Positions 40,049 to 49,363 of a DNA stretch of 57,134 nucleotides are shown here, in pieces (the stretch's first letter is position 1; each line of letters opens with the position of its first letter). A program made the translations under genes and the position numbers. The notes beneath the pieces were generated by a model. That model did not search any database, had not been told where the DNA came from, and was given only the letters and a program-made list of their open reading frames with translations. Source of the stretch: JB111 sp052093225 (lineage in GTDB: Bacteria; Actinomycetota; Actinomycetes; Actinomycetales; Actinomycetaceae); contig JBQDDG010000025.1 of NCBI GenBank assembly GCA_052093225.1, forward strand, positions 1 to 57,134. The letters run 5' to 3'.

Positions 40049-43000
40049 ACGAGGTTCTTCCGACGCAGGTAGGTCAGTGCCGCCCAGCCGACGGGGACGC
40101 GGCCCCACATCGTCAGCAGCCGGTAGAGGATCGCCACGGACAGGGCGGTCGCCGGGGAGATGCCCGCGACCGTCAGGCCGCCGGTGAGCGCCGCCTCCAC
40201 GGGGCCGATGCCGCCGGGGGAGGGGACGAGCGCGCCGACGGAGTTGGACACGAGGTAGGTCAGCGCGAGGGTCGTCAGCGGGAGCGACTCGCCGTAGGCG
40301 GCGAGACACAGGCCGAACGTGGCCACGTAGAAGGCCGTGAGCAGCAGGTTGCCGGTCACGCCGACGAACAGCCGCTGGGGGCTGGAGACCAGCCACATGA
40401 TGCGCGGACCGATCTGCTTGAACGTGGGCGCGGCCTTCGCCCACACCCACCGGCGCACCGGCGGGACGGCGAGCGCGATCCCGGCGACGACCACGACCGC
40501 GGCCGCGCCCCACAGAACCGACCCGCTCGGCAGGCTGAGCGTGCCGACGGAGCCGGTGGCGAGCCCGACGATGACGAGCAGCAGGATCGTGGCGACGAAC
40601 TGGAAGACCTGGACGAGCGCGACGGAGGCCACGGCGAGCGGCGTCGCCACCTTGTGCTTGCCGAGGAACCGCAGGTTGACGGCGGCCGGCCCGATCCCCG
40701 CCGGGGCCACGAGCGCCACCACCGCGCCGGCGGCCTGGGCGAGCATCGTCTGGCCGAACGGCAGGCGCGCCGGCGAGAAGGCCATGAGCGACATCGCGGC
40801 GCCGACGTAGGTCGCGAGCCCGCAGACGTAGGCGATCGCCATGATGAGCGGGTCCGCGGAGGTCAGCGTCGTCCAGACCTCGCGGAAGTTCAGCGAGGAG
40901 ATGAGGACGTAGACGACGAGCAGCAGCAGCGTCGTCATCACGACCGTCGACACGGAGAACCGGGCGAGCTTGATCGGCGGGACGTCCGCCGTCGGGACGA
41001 GGGCGACGAGGGTGTCGCGCAGGGACCCGAGGAGCTGCGGGCTCCTGCGCACGGCCTGGCGCGTGGACATCGGCAGGGCGACGCGCTGCAGGACGGGGGC
41101 GATCGCGGCCATCTGCTCGCGGGTCAGTGCGCGGCTCGCGGAGGTGAGCGCCCGCTCCGGTCCGGCCACGACGCCGAGGAGGGCGAGGATCTGCGCGAGG
41201 TCGAGGCGCCGGGACAGCTCGGTCGAGGCGACCTCGCCGCTCTCCCAGCCGAGCAGCCACACGGCGCCGGACCCGTCCACGACGACGTTCTCCGCCGTGA
41301 GGTCGCGGTGCGTGAGGCCGGCGGCGTGGGCGCGGCGGACCTGGCGCCACACGTCGTCCAGGACGTCGTCCTGCAGGTCCTCGGCCGGCACCTCGTCGAT
41401 CTGCGTGAGGTCGGGGACGTGGTCCTCGACGATGAGCACCGAGCTACGGGCCGTGGTCACCGACGTCATCGTCGGCGTGCGCACCCCCGCGGCCCGGGCG
41501 GCCAGCGACATGAGCGAGACGCGACCGGCGGCGTCCTTGAGCGAGGTGACCGGGCGGCGGTCGATGCCGCGCAGGCGCACCGCCTCCCAGATCGAGGACA
41601 GGAAGCCGACGACCTGCCGGTCGCCGTCGAGGAGGCGGACGTCGTGGCGCTCGCCGGCCGCGTCCCACACCGAGTACAGGCGACCCGGGGCGGACGTCTC
41701 GGCGGCGTCGGGGTGGGCGGCCGAGCCCGCGCGGGCGAGGAGGGCGGGGACGTCGGTGACCGGGTCGGGCCGCATCGTGTCGCTGCCCGCGGCGTCGACG
41801 GCGGCCATCAGCGACTCCGGGCTCGGCGGTTCGTCGCCGTCGAGCATGCCCGTGCCGGCCGTGTCGTCGGTACCGTCCGTGCCGGCGGCCCGGTCCGCGG
41901 CGTCGCCGTCCTCCGAGACCGGGTGGAACCACGCGCCGTCGGAGGACGCCTGCGCGGAGGCGCCCCCCATGGCGGCCCGGGACGCCGTCCGCGGTTCGGG
42001 CGGGGGGGACGATCGCGGGGTCGCGGGCTCGATGTAGCCGAGCGGCGCCTCGGTGGTCACGGCGTACGCGGCGAGCGCGTCCGAGCGGCTCGGCCGGTCC
42101 ATCCGCACGACCGCCGTCGCGTCGACGCCGGCGCGGCGCAGCCCCCGGACCAGGGCGGTGCCGGCCGCCCGTTCGTGGACGACGCCGTCGATGTACCGGA
42201 CCGCGTAGCCGGCGATGGAGCCGAGGAGGACGGCGACGATCACCCCCGGCAGGGTCTGTGCGCCCTGGATGATCTCGAGGACGAGCACCACCCACAGCAG
42301 GTTCCACGACCACCGGGCCACCCGGTTGGCGGTCGCCGGCCCGACGGCGGTGAGGACGCCCGCCAGCCCCGCGATGAACGGGGACAGCACGACGGTGGCC
42401 AGGCCGACGCTCGTGATCGTCAGCGACGTGAACAGCTCCGAGCCGGGAATGGCCTCGAGCAGGCGCAGCCCGCCGAGGACGAGGAGCCCACCAAGGGCGC
42501 CCGCGACGCCGGCCTGGACCGCCGAGCGCCATCGTCGCTGCCAGATGCGCTCGACGAGGACCGCGAGGGGGACGAAGAACGTCAGCAGCCCCTCGAGCGC
42601 GGTGACCGGGAGCTGGAAGAGCTGGCGCAGGATGTCGTTGGCCGCGTCCTGGACGTCCTCCGTGACCGCGAGCGTGGTGCCGCGCGCGTAGACCGCGAGC
42701 AGGAGCACGAGTGCGAGGCCGAGCAGGCACGTGAACAGGCGCAGCAGGTCCACCGGCTGGCGCACGCGCTTGTCGATGGCGTCCACGAGGAGGACCTCGC
42801 GGCGCGGCGAGCGCGGCGTCGGGGGCGGGACCGGGGTGTGGAGGTAGACGGGGCGCCCGCTCACGGGGTCGACCTGGGGGCCGTCGTCCTCCTCGTCCGG
42901 GGTGACGGCGGTGATCGCGGAGCGGTCGTGCCCCGGGCCGGCCTCGTCGGCGCGGCCCGGGAGCGGGACGTCCTGCCGGGGCTCGTTCTGCTGTTCTTCG

Positions 43001-43062
43001 GGTTCGACCGGGTCGAGGTCTTCGGGCACATCGGTGCCCGCCCCCTCGGCCCGTCCGGTCAT
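40045..43062 (-). CDS. Membrane protein fusing a kinase-like domain to a UPF0104/LPG-synthase-type flippase
   Basis: 1005 residues in four parts: an acidic N-terminus (1-90); a first membrane block (about 100-300, five or so helices); a soluble middle with a degenerate kinase fold (about 470-640); and a C-terminal eight-helix block (705-1005) like YbhN/MprF flippases, with PAGIGPAAVNLRFL and SNSVGALVPSPGGIGPVEAALTGG. The kinase loop reads HAAGLTHRDLTAENVVVDG (HRD intact, near 580), but the following DFG is GWE, so phosphotransfer is doubtful. Probable role: lipid or glycolipid movement in the envelope. TACACT lies 6 nt before ATG 43062, and DUF2079 is coupled downstream. Confidence 0.85.
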   Translation of the reverse strand: MTGRAEGAGTDVPEDLDPVEPEEQQNEPRQDVPLPGRADEAGPGHDRSAITAVTPDEEDDGPQVDPVSGRPVYLHTPVPPPTPRSPRREVLLVDAIDKRVRQPVDLLRLFTCLLGLALVLLLAVYARGTTLAVTEDVQDAANDILRQLFQLPVTALEGLLTFFVPLAVLVERIWQRRWRSAVQAGVAGALGGLLVLGGLRLLEAIPGSELFTSLTITSVGLATVVLSPFIAGLAGVLTAVGPATANRVARWSWNLLWVVLVLEIIQGAQTLPGVIVAVLLGSIAGYAVRYIDGVVHERAAGTALVRGLRRAGVDATAVVRMDRPSRSDALAAYAVTTEAPLGYIEPATPRSSPPPEPRTASRAAMGGASAQASSDGAWFHPVSEDGDAADRAAGTDGTDDTAGTGMLDGDEPPSPESLMAAVDAAGSDTMRPDPVTDVPALLARAGSAAHPDAAETSAPGRLYSVWDAAGERHDVRLLDGDRQVVGFLSSIWEAVRLRGIDRRPVTSLKDAAGRVSLMSLAARAAGVRTPTMTSVTTARSSVLIVEDHVPDLTQIDEVPAEDLQDDVLDDVWRQVRRAHAAGLTHRDLTAENVVVDGSGAVWLLGWESGEVASTELSRRLDLAQILALLGVVAGPERALTSASRALTREQMAAIAPVLQRVALPMSTRQAVRRSPQLLGSLRDTLVALVPTADVPPIKLARFSVSTVVMTTLLLLVVYVLISSLNFREVWTTLTSADPLIMAIAYVCGLATYVGAAMSLMAFSPARLPFGQTMLAQAAGAVVALVAPAGIGPAAVNLRFLGKHKVATPLAVASVALVQVFQFVATILLLVIVGLATGSVGTLSLPSGSVLWGAAAVVVVAGIALAVPPVRRWVWAKAAPTFKQIGPRIMWLVSSPQRLFVGVTGNLLLTAFYVATFGLCLAAYGESLPLTTLALTYLVSNSVGALVPSPGGIGPVEAALTGGLTVAGISPATALSVAILYRLLTMWGRVPVGWAALTYLRRKNLV

Positions 43063-43068
43063 GCGGGG

Positions 43069-43074
43069 AGTGTA
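43069..43074 (-). promoter_or_regulatory. Leaderless -10 box, kinase/flippase gene
   Basis: TACACT, then ccccgc, then ATG 43062. The box lies in the 36-nt gap after the SPFH gene, so the fusion gene has its own promoter as well as possible read-through. Confidence 0.6.
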
Positions 43075-43098
43075 GGGCGCAGCCGCCGCCCGGTGCGG

Positions 43099-44541
43099 CT
43101 ACCTCCGGCGACCGGGCCTGCCGCGGCCCTGGTCGTCGTCGGCACGCACCGGCGGAGCGGGGACGTCCTCGGGGCGGAGGTCGTCGTTGCGCCGGGAGGC
43201 CAGGTCCTGCGCGGCGTCGGCCATGGCACCGATCCGGTCCGCGTCGAACGCCTGCGAGGACGGACGGCTGTCCTCGGTGCGCGGACGGCGGCCCTGCCGC
43301 TCCGGACCGGTGCCCGGCAGGAGCTGGGCGAGCAGGAGCGTGGACAGCGCGGAGGTGTCGGCCCCCGTGCCGTCCGTGTGGACGATGACGGGCCGGGGCG
43401 CGTGGGCCGTGAGCTCGGAACCCACCTCGAGCCGTCGGCGCGCGAGCTCGTAGCCCAGCACCGCGCGGTTGTCCCGGTAGGACGTGGCGAGCTGCTCCTG
43501 CGCGCGTGCCTCACCCTGGGCGGCGACGAGGTTCGTGCGGCCCTTGGTCTCGATCTGCCACTTGACCTTCTGCGCCTCGGTCTCCTGCTCCTCGAGCATC
43601 TGCGCCACGTTCTTGCGCGCCTCGTTGAGCGAGGCGTTGACCTCGACGACCTTCGCGTCGCGGACCTTCTTCGACCGCTCGATGTCCATGAGCAGGGTGT
43701 CGATGCGGCGCTTGCGGGTGAGGTCCCACTCCTTCTCGTAGGCCTGCAGCTCCTTGGACACGCGCTCGCGGGTGGCGATGTGCTGCTGGTACTGCTCGGG
43801 CAGGCGGACGTCGGGGATGTTGCAGCCCATGATCTGCACGCCGTAGCGGGCGAGCTGGCGGTTGAGCAGGGCCTGCATGTCGGCGACGTCGGAGCCACGC
43901 AGGTCGTGCGCCTCCTCGGTGCGCACCAGCCGCGAGCGCTGCCGGATCGCGTCCTGGACCGCGTTGCTCAGCACGAGGTCGAAGTTGCCCGCGCCGATGG
44001 TGCGGACGAACTGGATGGCGTCGTGGATGCGGAACTTGAGGAAGAACTCGATCGACCGCAGCGGGACGGACTCGGCGGTCGGGCAGGCGAGCACCGGCGC
44101 CGTGTAGGGGATCTCCGTGCTGACGTCCACCACGTAGTCCACGCGCGTCCACGGGTGCCACAGGTAGTGCCGGCCCGGGCTCAGCGGCGCCGACGTGATG
44201 GCGCCGAACCGCGAGCGGACGCCGACGGTGCCCTCCTCGATCTCGATGATCGACGAGCGCCACCACCACACGACCGCGAGCGCGACGACGAGCGCGCCGG
44301 CCACCCACAGCCACATCGCGCGGGCGCCGTGGCCGTCGATCGCCGTGAGGATCCCGCCGGTGACGAGCCAGATGCCGATGCCGGCGAAGAACATCCAGCG
44401 CAGGCCGCGCTGGTCCTTGGGGATGACGACGGGGACGAGCGACCCGCGGTCGCCGCCGCGCAGGAGCTGCGCGACGTCGCTCCACGAGGCCAGGGACTCC
44501 TTGATCGACGACATCGACCGGGTGACGGTGGCCTCAGACAT
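43099..44541 (-). CDS. SPFH/band-7 domain protein, second of a pair
   Basis: 480 residues. Two membrane helices (FFAGIGIWLVTGGILTAI and LWVAGALVVALAVVWWW, about 50-95) precede an SPFH domain starting IIEIEEGTVGVRSRFG. A long charged coiled coil follows (LQAYEKEWDLTRKRRIDTLL ... ARKNVAQMLEEQETEAQKVKW). The tail is disordered and basic. SPFH proteins form oligomeric membrane rings that organise lipid microdomains or control proteases. GAGGAG precedes ATG 44541, which overlaps the stop of the upstream SPFH gene by 8 nt, so the two are probably made together and co-assemble. Confidence 0.85.
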   Translation of the reverse strand: MSEATVTRSMSSIKESLASWSDVAQLLRGGDRGSLVPVVIPKDQRGLRWMFFAGIGIWLVTGGILTAIDGHGARAMWLWVAGALVVALAVVWWWRSSIIEIEEGTVGVRSRFGAITSAPLSPGRHYLWHPWTRVDYVVDVSTEIPYTAPVLACPTAESVPLRSIEFFLKFRIHDAIQFVRTIGAGNFDLVLSNAVQDAIRQRSRLVRTEEAHDLRGSDVADMQALLNRQLARYGVQIMGCNIPDVRLPEQYQQHIATRERVSKELQAYEKEWDLTRKRRIDTLLMDIERSKKVRDAKVVEVNASLNEARKNVAQMLEEQETEAQKVKWQIETKGRTNLVAAQGEARAQEQLATSYRDNRAVLGYELARRRLEVGSELTAHAPRPVIVHTDGTGADTSALSTLLLAQLLPGTGPERQGRRPRTEDSRPSSQAFDADRIGAMADAAQDLASRRNDDLRPEDVPAPPVRADDDQGRGRPGRRR

Positions 44542-46327
44542 CGCGGTGCTCCTCGGTGGTGGGGTACGGCGGGAGGTCGTCCCACGCCGGTGGCGACGTG
44601 GCCTCGTCCGGCGCGGGCCGGCTCGGCGTGGGGCGCTCGGACGCGGGCTGGCCCGGCGTGGGGCGCTCGGACGTGGACTGGCCCGGTGCGGGCGTGGCGG
44701 CGTCGTCGGCGGCCTGCTCGGCGACCGACCGACGGATCTCCTCGAGGCGCTCCGCGCCGGGGAGCTCGTCCTCCTCGGTGGGGGCGACGATCGCCACCTC
44801 GCTCTCCTCGGGCGGCTCGAGCAGCTCCGCGATGCGGTCCTGCCGGTCCGTGATCCGGGACTCGATGGCGGCCGTCCGGTCGCGGATCTGCGCGAGCTCG
44901 GACTCGGAGAACAGCTCGAGGTCCGTCCCTCCGACGAGCTCTGAGGCGATCTTGAGGAAGTCGACGCCGCCGCCGTGCTCTCCCACCTGGACGATCTGTG
45001 GCAGGGAGTCGGCCACCTGCTCGAGGCGGTCGAGGAGGTCCTGCTGGTAACGGAAGGACAGGATCTCCGGGGCGTTCGCGGCGGACAGCGCCCGGATGTC
45101 GAGGGCCTGGGCCTCGAGCAGGGCGGCGTTGGCGTGCGCCGTCGACTCGGACTCGACGAACCGCTGGCGGGCCATCGCGTCCGCGCGGTTGGTCTCGCGC
45201 TCGAGGGCCGTGTCCATCTGCGCCTGGTACTTGGCGATGTCCGCCTGGATGGAGCTCAGGGTCTCCCGCAGCGAGGCGAGGTCCTTGTTGAGGTCACCCT
45301 CGTTCTGCTCCTTCTTCAGCTGGAGCTCGTACTCGTAGGTGTAGGCCTCCTTCGCCACCCGGATCATCTCCGGGGCGCCGAGGTCCGCGCGGTACTCGTC
45401 GCTCGAGGGTTCGGCGTGCGTGATGTTCGCGTGCGTGAGCTCGACGGCGGGGCGGAACTGCTCGTTGAGCTGATCGAGGAGGACCTGCGTGGACTCGCCG
45501 ACCAGGTCGTAGATGTCCGCGGCCTCCTGCTCGTAGATGAGCGAGCGCGTGGTCTCCGAGATCGCGTTGTTCAGCTTGTCCTGGAAGCCCTGGACGGCGC
45601 CGAGGACGAAGATGAACTCTCGCGGGTCGTCGATGCGGAACTGGAGGAAGAGGTCTACCGAGGCCTGGACGCCCGAGCGCGTGGGCGCCTGGTGGATCGG
45701 TGCGTTGAAGGGGTACTCGCGCGTGGTGTTGACGATGTAGGAGACGCGACGCCAGGGGTTGAGCAGCGTGACGAGCCCGGGGCCGACCACGCGCTCGACC
45801 TTGCCGAACCGCGAGATGAGGGCCTGGCACCCGTCCGGGACCATGACCATCCCGGCCCGCCACCACAGGAACACCGCCAGGATGAGCAGCAGCACCCAGT
45901 AGTGCACACCGAACAGCGTGCTCGCGAGCCCGCCCGTCACGCCGCCGTCGCCGACGATCCTCGTGACGTCGAAGTAGTTCGTGGCCGAGAGGACCCAGTA
46001 GCCGATCGCGCCGACGACGGCGAGGATGACGACCGGCACGAGCGCACGGATCCGACCGCCGCTGGGCATGACCATCGGGGTGATGACGTGGACCGCGCCA
46101 TCGGGGCCCGTCTCGTAGCTCGACCGGTTGAGCTTGTGGCCGGCGTCGTTGAGCGACGACTTCTGGGCGATGATCCGGGTGCCGACGCCGCCGGTCGTCT
46201 TGGCGCTGCCGAACGCCTCGGCGTCGACGGAGAACGAGTCCGACGCCTCCTCGAGCGTCTGCAGGCCCAGCTGAGCCTTCTGGGCGAGGTTGCGTGCGCG
46301 CCCGACCCAGTTGTTGTCCTGTGCCAT
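44534..46327 (-). CDS. SPFH/band-7 domain protein, first of a pair
   Basis: 597 residues. Two membrane helices (VPVVILAVVGAIGYWVL and VHYWVLLLILAVFLWW, about 90-160) lead into an SPFH domain beginning VMVPDGCQALISRFGKVERVVGPGL. A coiled-coil stretch follows (KKEQNEGDLNKDLASLRETL ... AQMDTALERETNRADAMARQ), with the ADLGAPEMIRVAKEAYTYEYEL region before it. The acidic/proline tail contains repeats of ERPTPGQPAS. It has the same plan as its neighbour but low identity, suggesting an old duplication. AGAGG precedes ATG 46327. No NfeD-type protease is adjacent. Confidence 0.85.
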   Translation of the reverse strand: MAQDNNWVGRARNLAQKAQLGLQTLEEASDSFSVDAEAFGSAKTTGGVGTRIIAQKSSLNDAGHKLNRSSYETGPDGAVHVITPMVMPSGGRIRALVPVVILAVVGAIGYWVLSATNYFDVTRIVGDGGVTGGLASTLFGVHYWVLLLILAVFLWWRAGMVMVPDGCQALISRFGKVERVVGPGLVTLLNPWRRVSYIVNTTREYPFNAPIHQAPTRSGVQASVDLFLQFRIDDPREFIFVLGAVQGFQDKLNNAISETTRSLIYEQEAADIYDLVGESTQVLLDQLNEQFRPAVELTHANITHAEPSSDEYRADLGAPEMIRVAKEAYTYEYELQLKKEQNEGDLNKDLASLRETLSSIQADIAKYQAQMDTALERETNRADAMARQRFVESESTAHANAALLEAQALDIRALSAANAPEILSFRYQQDLLDRLEQVADSLPQIVQVGEHGGGVDFLKIASELVGGTDLELFSESELAQIRDRTAAIESRITDRQDRIAELLEPPEESEVAIVAPTEEDELPGAERLEEIRRSVAEQAADDAATPAPGQSTSERPTPGQPASERPTPSRPAPDEATSPPAWDDLPPYPTTEEHRDV

Positions 46328-46540
46328 GGGTGCCTCTCGGTGTGGGGCGGCCAGGGGGGCGGCCGCGGGGTCAGTCTTCCAGGTCTGGCATGACCTGGGA
46401 CACGTCCCGTCGGGGAGCCCGCCCCCTTGCCCTCACCCGTGCCGCAGCCTCGCCCCCTTCGCCGCGCCCCCTTTCGTGCCCGCGTCACCTGCCCCGGCCC
46501 GCTGCGCGCCTCGCCCGCTAGCCCCCTCGCCCCCTCGCCC

Positions 46541-46619
46541 CCTCGCCGAGAGCGTGCTCAAAGTGTCGAGGACGTGCCTGCGAGGCACGTTCTCGACAGC
46601 CTGGGCACGTCCTCGACGA
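46541..46619. repeat. 79-bp palindromic element, copy 1
   Basis: The core is a near-perfect hairpin: TGTCGAGGACGTGCCT (46564-46579) against 46583-46598 with one G:T-type change and a 3-nt loop. A third arm (GGCACGTCCTCGAC, 46604-46617) could pair alternatively. It matches 56235-56313 in reverse orientation at about 66 of 79 positions. It lies 70 bp past the copA stop. The rest of 46328-46688 has no gene; 46520-46547 is a CCCCCTCGC triplet repeat. Confidence 0.85.
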
Positions 46620-46688
46620 AGCAACGCGGAGCGAGACCGCGGGGGAGGCGGCTCGTGAGACCGCGGAGGGAGGCCACTGCCGGGGGCG

Positions 46689-49259
46689 TCAGCCGGCCGA
46701 GCGCAGCCGCAGCGAGTTGAGCACGACGATCACCGAGCTCGCCGCCATGGCCGCCGCCGCGATGCCCGGGTTGAGCAGGCCGGCCGCGGCCAGCGGGATG
46801 GCGGCCACGTTGTAGGCGAAGGCCCAGAACAGGTTCTGCTTGATCACCCGCAGCGTCGCGCGCGAGACGCGCACCGCCGTCGGGACCGCGTCCAGCTCGG
46901 TGCGTACGAGCGTGAGGTCCGCGGCGTCGATCGCGATGTCCGTGCCGGTGCCCATCGCCAGCCCGAGGTCGGCCTGCGCGAGCGCCGCGGCGTCGTTGAC
47001 ACCGTCGCCGACCATCGCGACGACCCGTCCCTCGTCCTGGAGCCGCGTGACCACCTCGACCTTGTCGGCGGGCAGGACGCCGGCCGTCACGTGCTCCGGA
47101 GCGATCCCGACGGAGGTCGCCGCCTCGTGGGCGGCCGCGGCGTTGTCCCCGGTGAGGAGGTGGGTGGTGAGGCCGAGCCGGCCGAGCTCGGCGACGGCGT
47201 CGGCGGCGTCCGGCCGGACCGTGTCACGGACGGAGAGGACGCCGCGTGCGGCGCCGTCCCACGCCACGACGACGGCGGTCGCCCCGGTCCGTTCGGCCGC
47301 CGCGTGGGTGGCCGCGTGCTCGCCGAGGTCGATGCCCTGATCGGCCAGCCACGTGGGGCGGCCGACGAACGCGTCCACCGTGGACGTGGAGGCGCTCGTG
47401 GACCCGGACACGGGCCCGGACGTGGACGTGGACTCGGCGCCGGACACGTGTGCGGCCGCGGACCCGGACGTAGCTGCGGCCGCGAACCCGATCGCGTTCG
47501 TGGACCCGGACCCTGCGGCGGCGACGGTGCCCGGACCCGCGGGGCGGCCGGGCAGGTGGACCCGGGCGCTGACGCCACGGCCGGCGTGGTTCGTGAAGCC
47601 CTCGGAGCTCAGGACGACGGTGCCGCGCTCGGCCGCCGCCTCGGTGACGGCCCGGGCCACGGGGTGCTCGGAGCCGGCCTCGACGGCGGCCGCGACGGCG
47701 AGGGCCGCGTCGTCGCCGGTCACGTCGTCGAGCGACATGCGGCCGGCGGTGACGGTGCCGGTCTTGTCGAGGACGACGGTGTCGATGCGGCGGGTCGACT
47801 CGAGGATCTCCGGGCCCTTGATGAGGACGCCGAGGCCCGCGGCACGGCCGGTGCCCACGAGCAGCGCGGTGGGCGTGGCGAGCCCGAGCGCGCACGGGCA
47901 CGCGACGACGAGGACCGCGACCGCGGCGGTGAAGGCCTGCTCGGTGCTGCCGCCCCCGATCAGCCAGCCGACCAGCACGGCGAGCGCGATACCGATGACG
48001 ACGGGGACGAACACGGCCGAGACCCGGTCGGCGAGGCGCTGCACCGGTGCCTTGCCGCTCTGGGCGCGGGTGACGAGCCTGCCGATCTGGGCGAGCGTGG
48101 TCTCGTCGCCGACGCGGGCGGCGCGGACCAGCAGCGACCCGGACGTGTTGATCGTGGCGCCCGTGACCTCGTCGCCCTCGGTGACCTCGACCGGTACGGA
48201 CTCGCCTGTCAGCAGGGCGGCGTCGATCGCGGAGGCACCCTCGACGACCACGCCGTCGGTGGCGATCTTCTCCCCCGGGCGCACGACGAACAGGTCGTCG
48301 ACGGCGAGCCGCTCGACCGGGACGCGCTCCTCGGTGCGGGTGCCGTCGTCGGCGATCGTCACACGAGCGACGTCTTTCGCGCCCAGCTCGAGCAGCGAGC
48401 GCAGGGCGTCCCCGGCGCGGTGCCGGGAGCGCGCCTCGAGGTAGCGACCGGTGAGGAGGAAGACGACGATGAGCGCCGCCGTCTCGAAGTAGAGGTGCGG
48501 CACGGCGTGGCCGGAGCCGCCCCCGGAGGCGGGCCAGAGCGACATGTCCATACGCATGCCGATCTCGCCGGCACCGCCGAGCGTGATCGCCCACAGCGAC
48601 CACACGGTCGAGGCGATGACGCCGAGGGAGACGAGGGTGTCCATCGTCGAGCTGCCGTGGCGCCCCGCGCGGAAGGCGGCCTTGTGGAACGGCCACGCGG
48701 CCCACGTGGCGATCGGCAGGGCGAGGACCATGACCACCCACTGCCAGCCGGGGAACTGCAGCGCGGGCACCATCGACAGGACGCCGACGGGGACCCCGAG
48801 GACGAGCGCGACGGCGAGGCGGCGCCTGAGGTCGGCGGCGCGCCGCTCGGTGGGGGAGGAGGTGTCGTAGCCGTCGGACTCGTCGCCGAGCGCGGAGCGG
48901 TCGTGGCCGGTTGCGCCGTCCTGGGTGGACGTGGCGTCGGCGTCGGAACCGGCGCCCGTCCCGGCGTCGGGACCGGGGGCGGACCCGGCGTCGGGCCCCG
49001 GGGCACCGATCCCGGTGCGGCGCAGGACGCGGCCGTCGTAGCCGGCCGAGCGCAGGGCGGCGACGAGGTCGTCGTCGGAGACGTCGGCGGTGAGCTCGAC
49101 GTGTGCGGAGTCGGTGGCGAGGTTGACGGTCGCGCTGACGCCGTCGAGCCTGCCGAGCTTCTTCTCGACGCGGGCGACGCAGCTCGCGCAGGTCATGCCC
49201 TCGACCTGGAGGTCGATCTCGCCGAGCGGCTCGAGATCGGGGGTGTGCGTGGTGGTCAT
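46689..49259 (-). CDS. copA: Copper-exporting P1B-type ATPase
   Basis: An 856-residue Cu(I) exporter. One N-terminal metal-binding domain (GMTCASC, about 18-24), a linker of Gly/Ala/Asp repeats (GAPGPDAGSAPGPDAG), membrane helices with the CPC transport motif (VACPCALG), the phosphorylation site DKTGT, SEHP in the nucleotide domain and GDGVNDAAAL are all visible. The nucleotide-binding domain carries a Ser/Thr/Gly/Ala low-complexity insertion of about 50 residues (SGSAAAHVSGAESTSTSGP), unusual there. ATG 49259 is preceded by AAGGG. It is the third gene of the csoR-copZ-copA unit. Confidence 0.94.
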   Translation of the reverse strand: MTTTHTPDLEPLGEIDLQVEGMTCASCVARVEKKLGRLDGVSATVNLATDSAHVELTADVSDDDLVAALRSAGYDGRVLRRTGIGAPGPDAGSAPGPDAGTGAGSDADATSTQDGATGHDRSALGDESDGYDTSSPTERRAADLRRRLAVALVLGVPVGVLSMVPALQFPGWQWVVMVLALPIATWAAWPFHKAAFRAGRHGSSTMDTLVSLGVIASTVWSLWAITLGGAGEIGMRMDMSLWPASGGGSGHAVPHLYFETAALIVVFLLTGRYLEARSRHRAGDALRSLLELGAKDVARVTIADDGTRTEERVPVERLAVDDLFVVRPGEKIATDGVVVEGASAIDAALLTGESVPVEVTEGDEVTGATINTSGSLLVRAARVGDETTLAQIGRLVTRAQSGKAPVQRLADRVSAVFVPVVIGIALAVLVGWLIGGGSTEQAFTAAVAVLVVACPCALGLATPTALLVGTGRAAGLGVLIKGPEILESTRRIDTVVLDKTGTVTAGRMSLDDVTGDDAALAVAAAVEAGSEHPVARAVTEAAAERGTVVLSSEGFTNHAGRGVSARVHLPGRPAGPGTVAAAGSGSTNAIGFAAAATSGSAAAHVSGAESTSTSGPVSGSTSASTSTVDAFVGRPTWLADQGIDLGEHAATHAAAERTGATAVVVAWDGAARGVLSVRDTVRPDAADAVAELGRLGLTTHLLTGDNAAAAHEAATSVGIAPEHVTAGVLPADKVEVVTRLQDEGRVVAMVGDGVNDAAALAQADLGLAMGTGTDIAIDAADLTLVRTELDAVPTAVRVSRATLRVIKQNLFWAFAYNVAAIPLAAAGLLNPGIAAAAMAASSVIVVLNSLRLRSAG

Positions 49260-49363
49260 CGGTTGGCCCTTCTGGATCGGGCCGCGGGGGTGATGGCGCC
49301 GCGTGGCGCGAACGGGTCGCGGGACGACGGCGACCGGCCGAGCGGTCGTGCGGGTGCGGTGGG

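Noticed and set aside
40654..44853. A 1399-codon open frame on the plus strand opposite the flippase and SPFH genes
   Set aside because: Same shadow effect; composition is Arg/Gly/Glu/Val without any motif, and it is antisense to well-supported genes.
46433..46624. Small open frame between the SPFH and copA genes
   Set aside because: No ribosome binding site; it overlaps the palindromic element and the CCCCCTCGC repeat.
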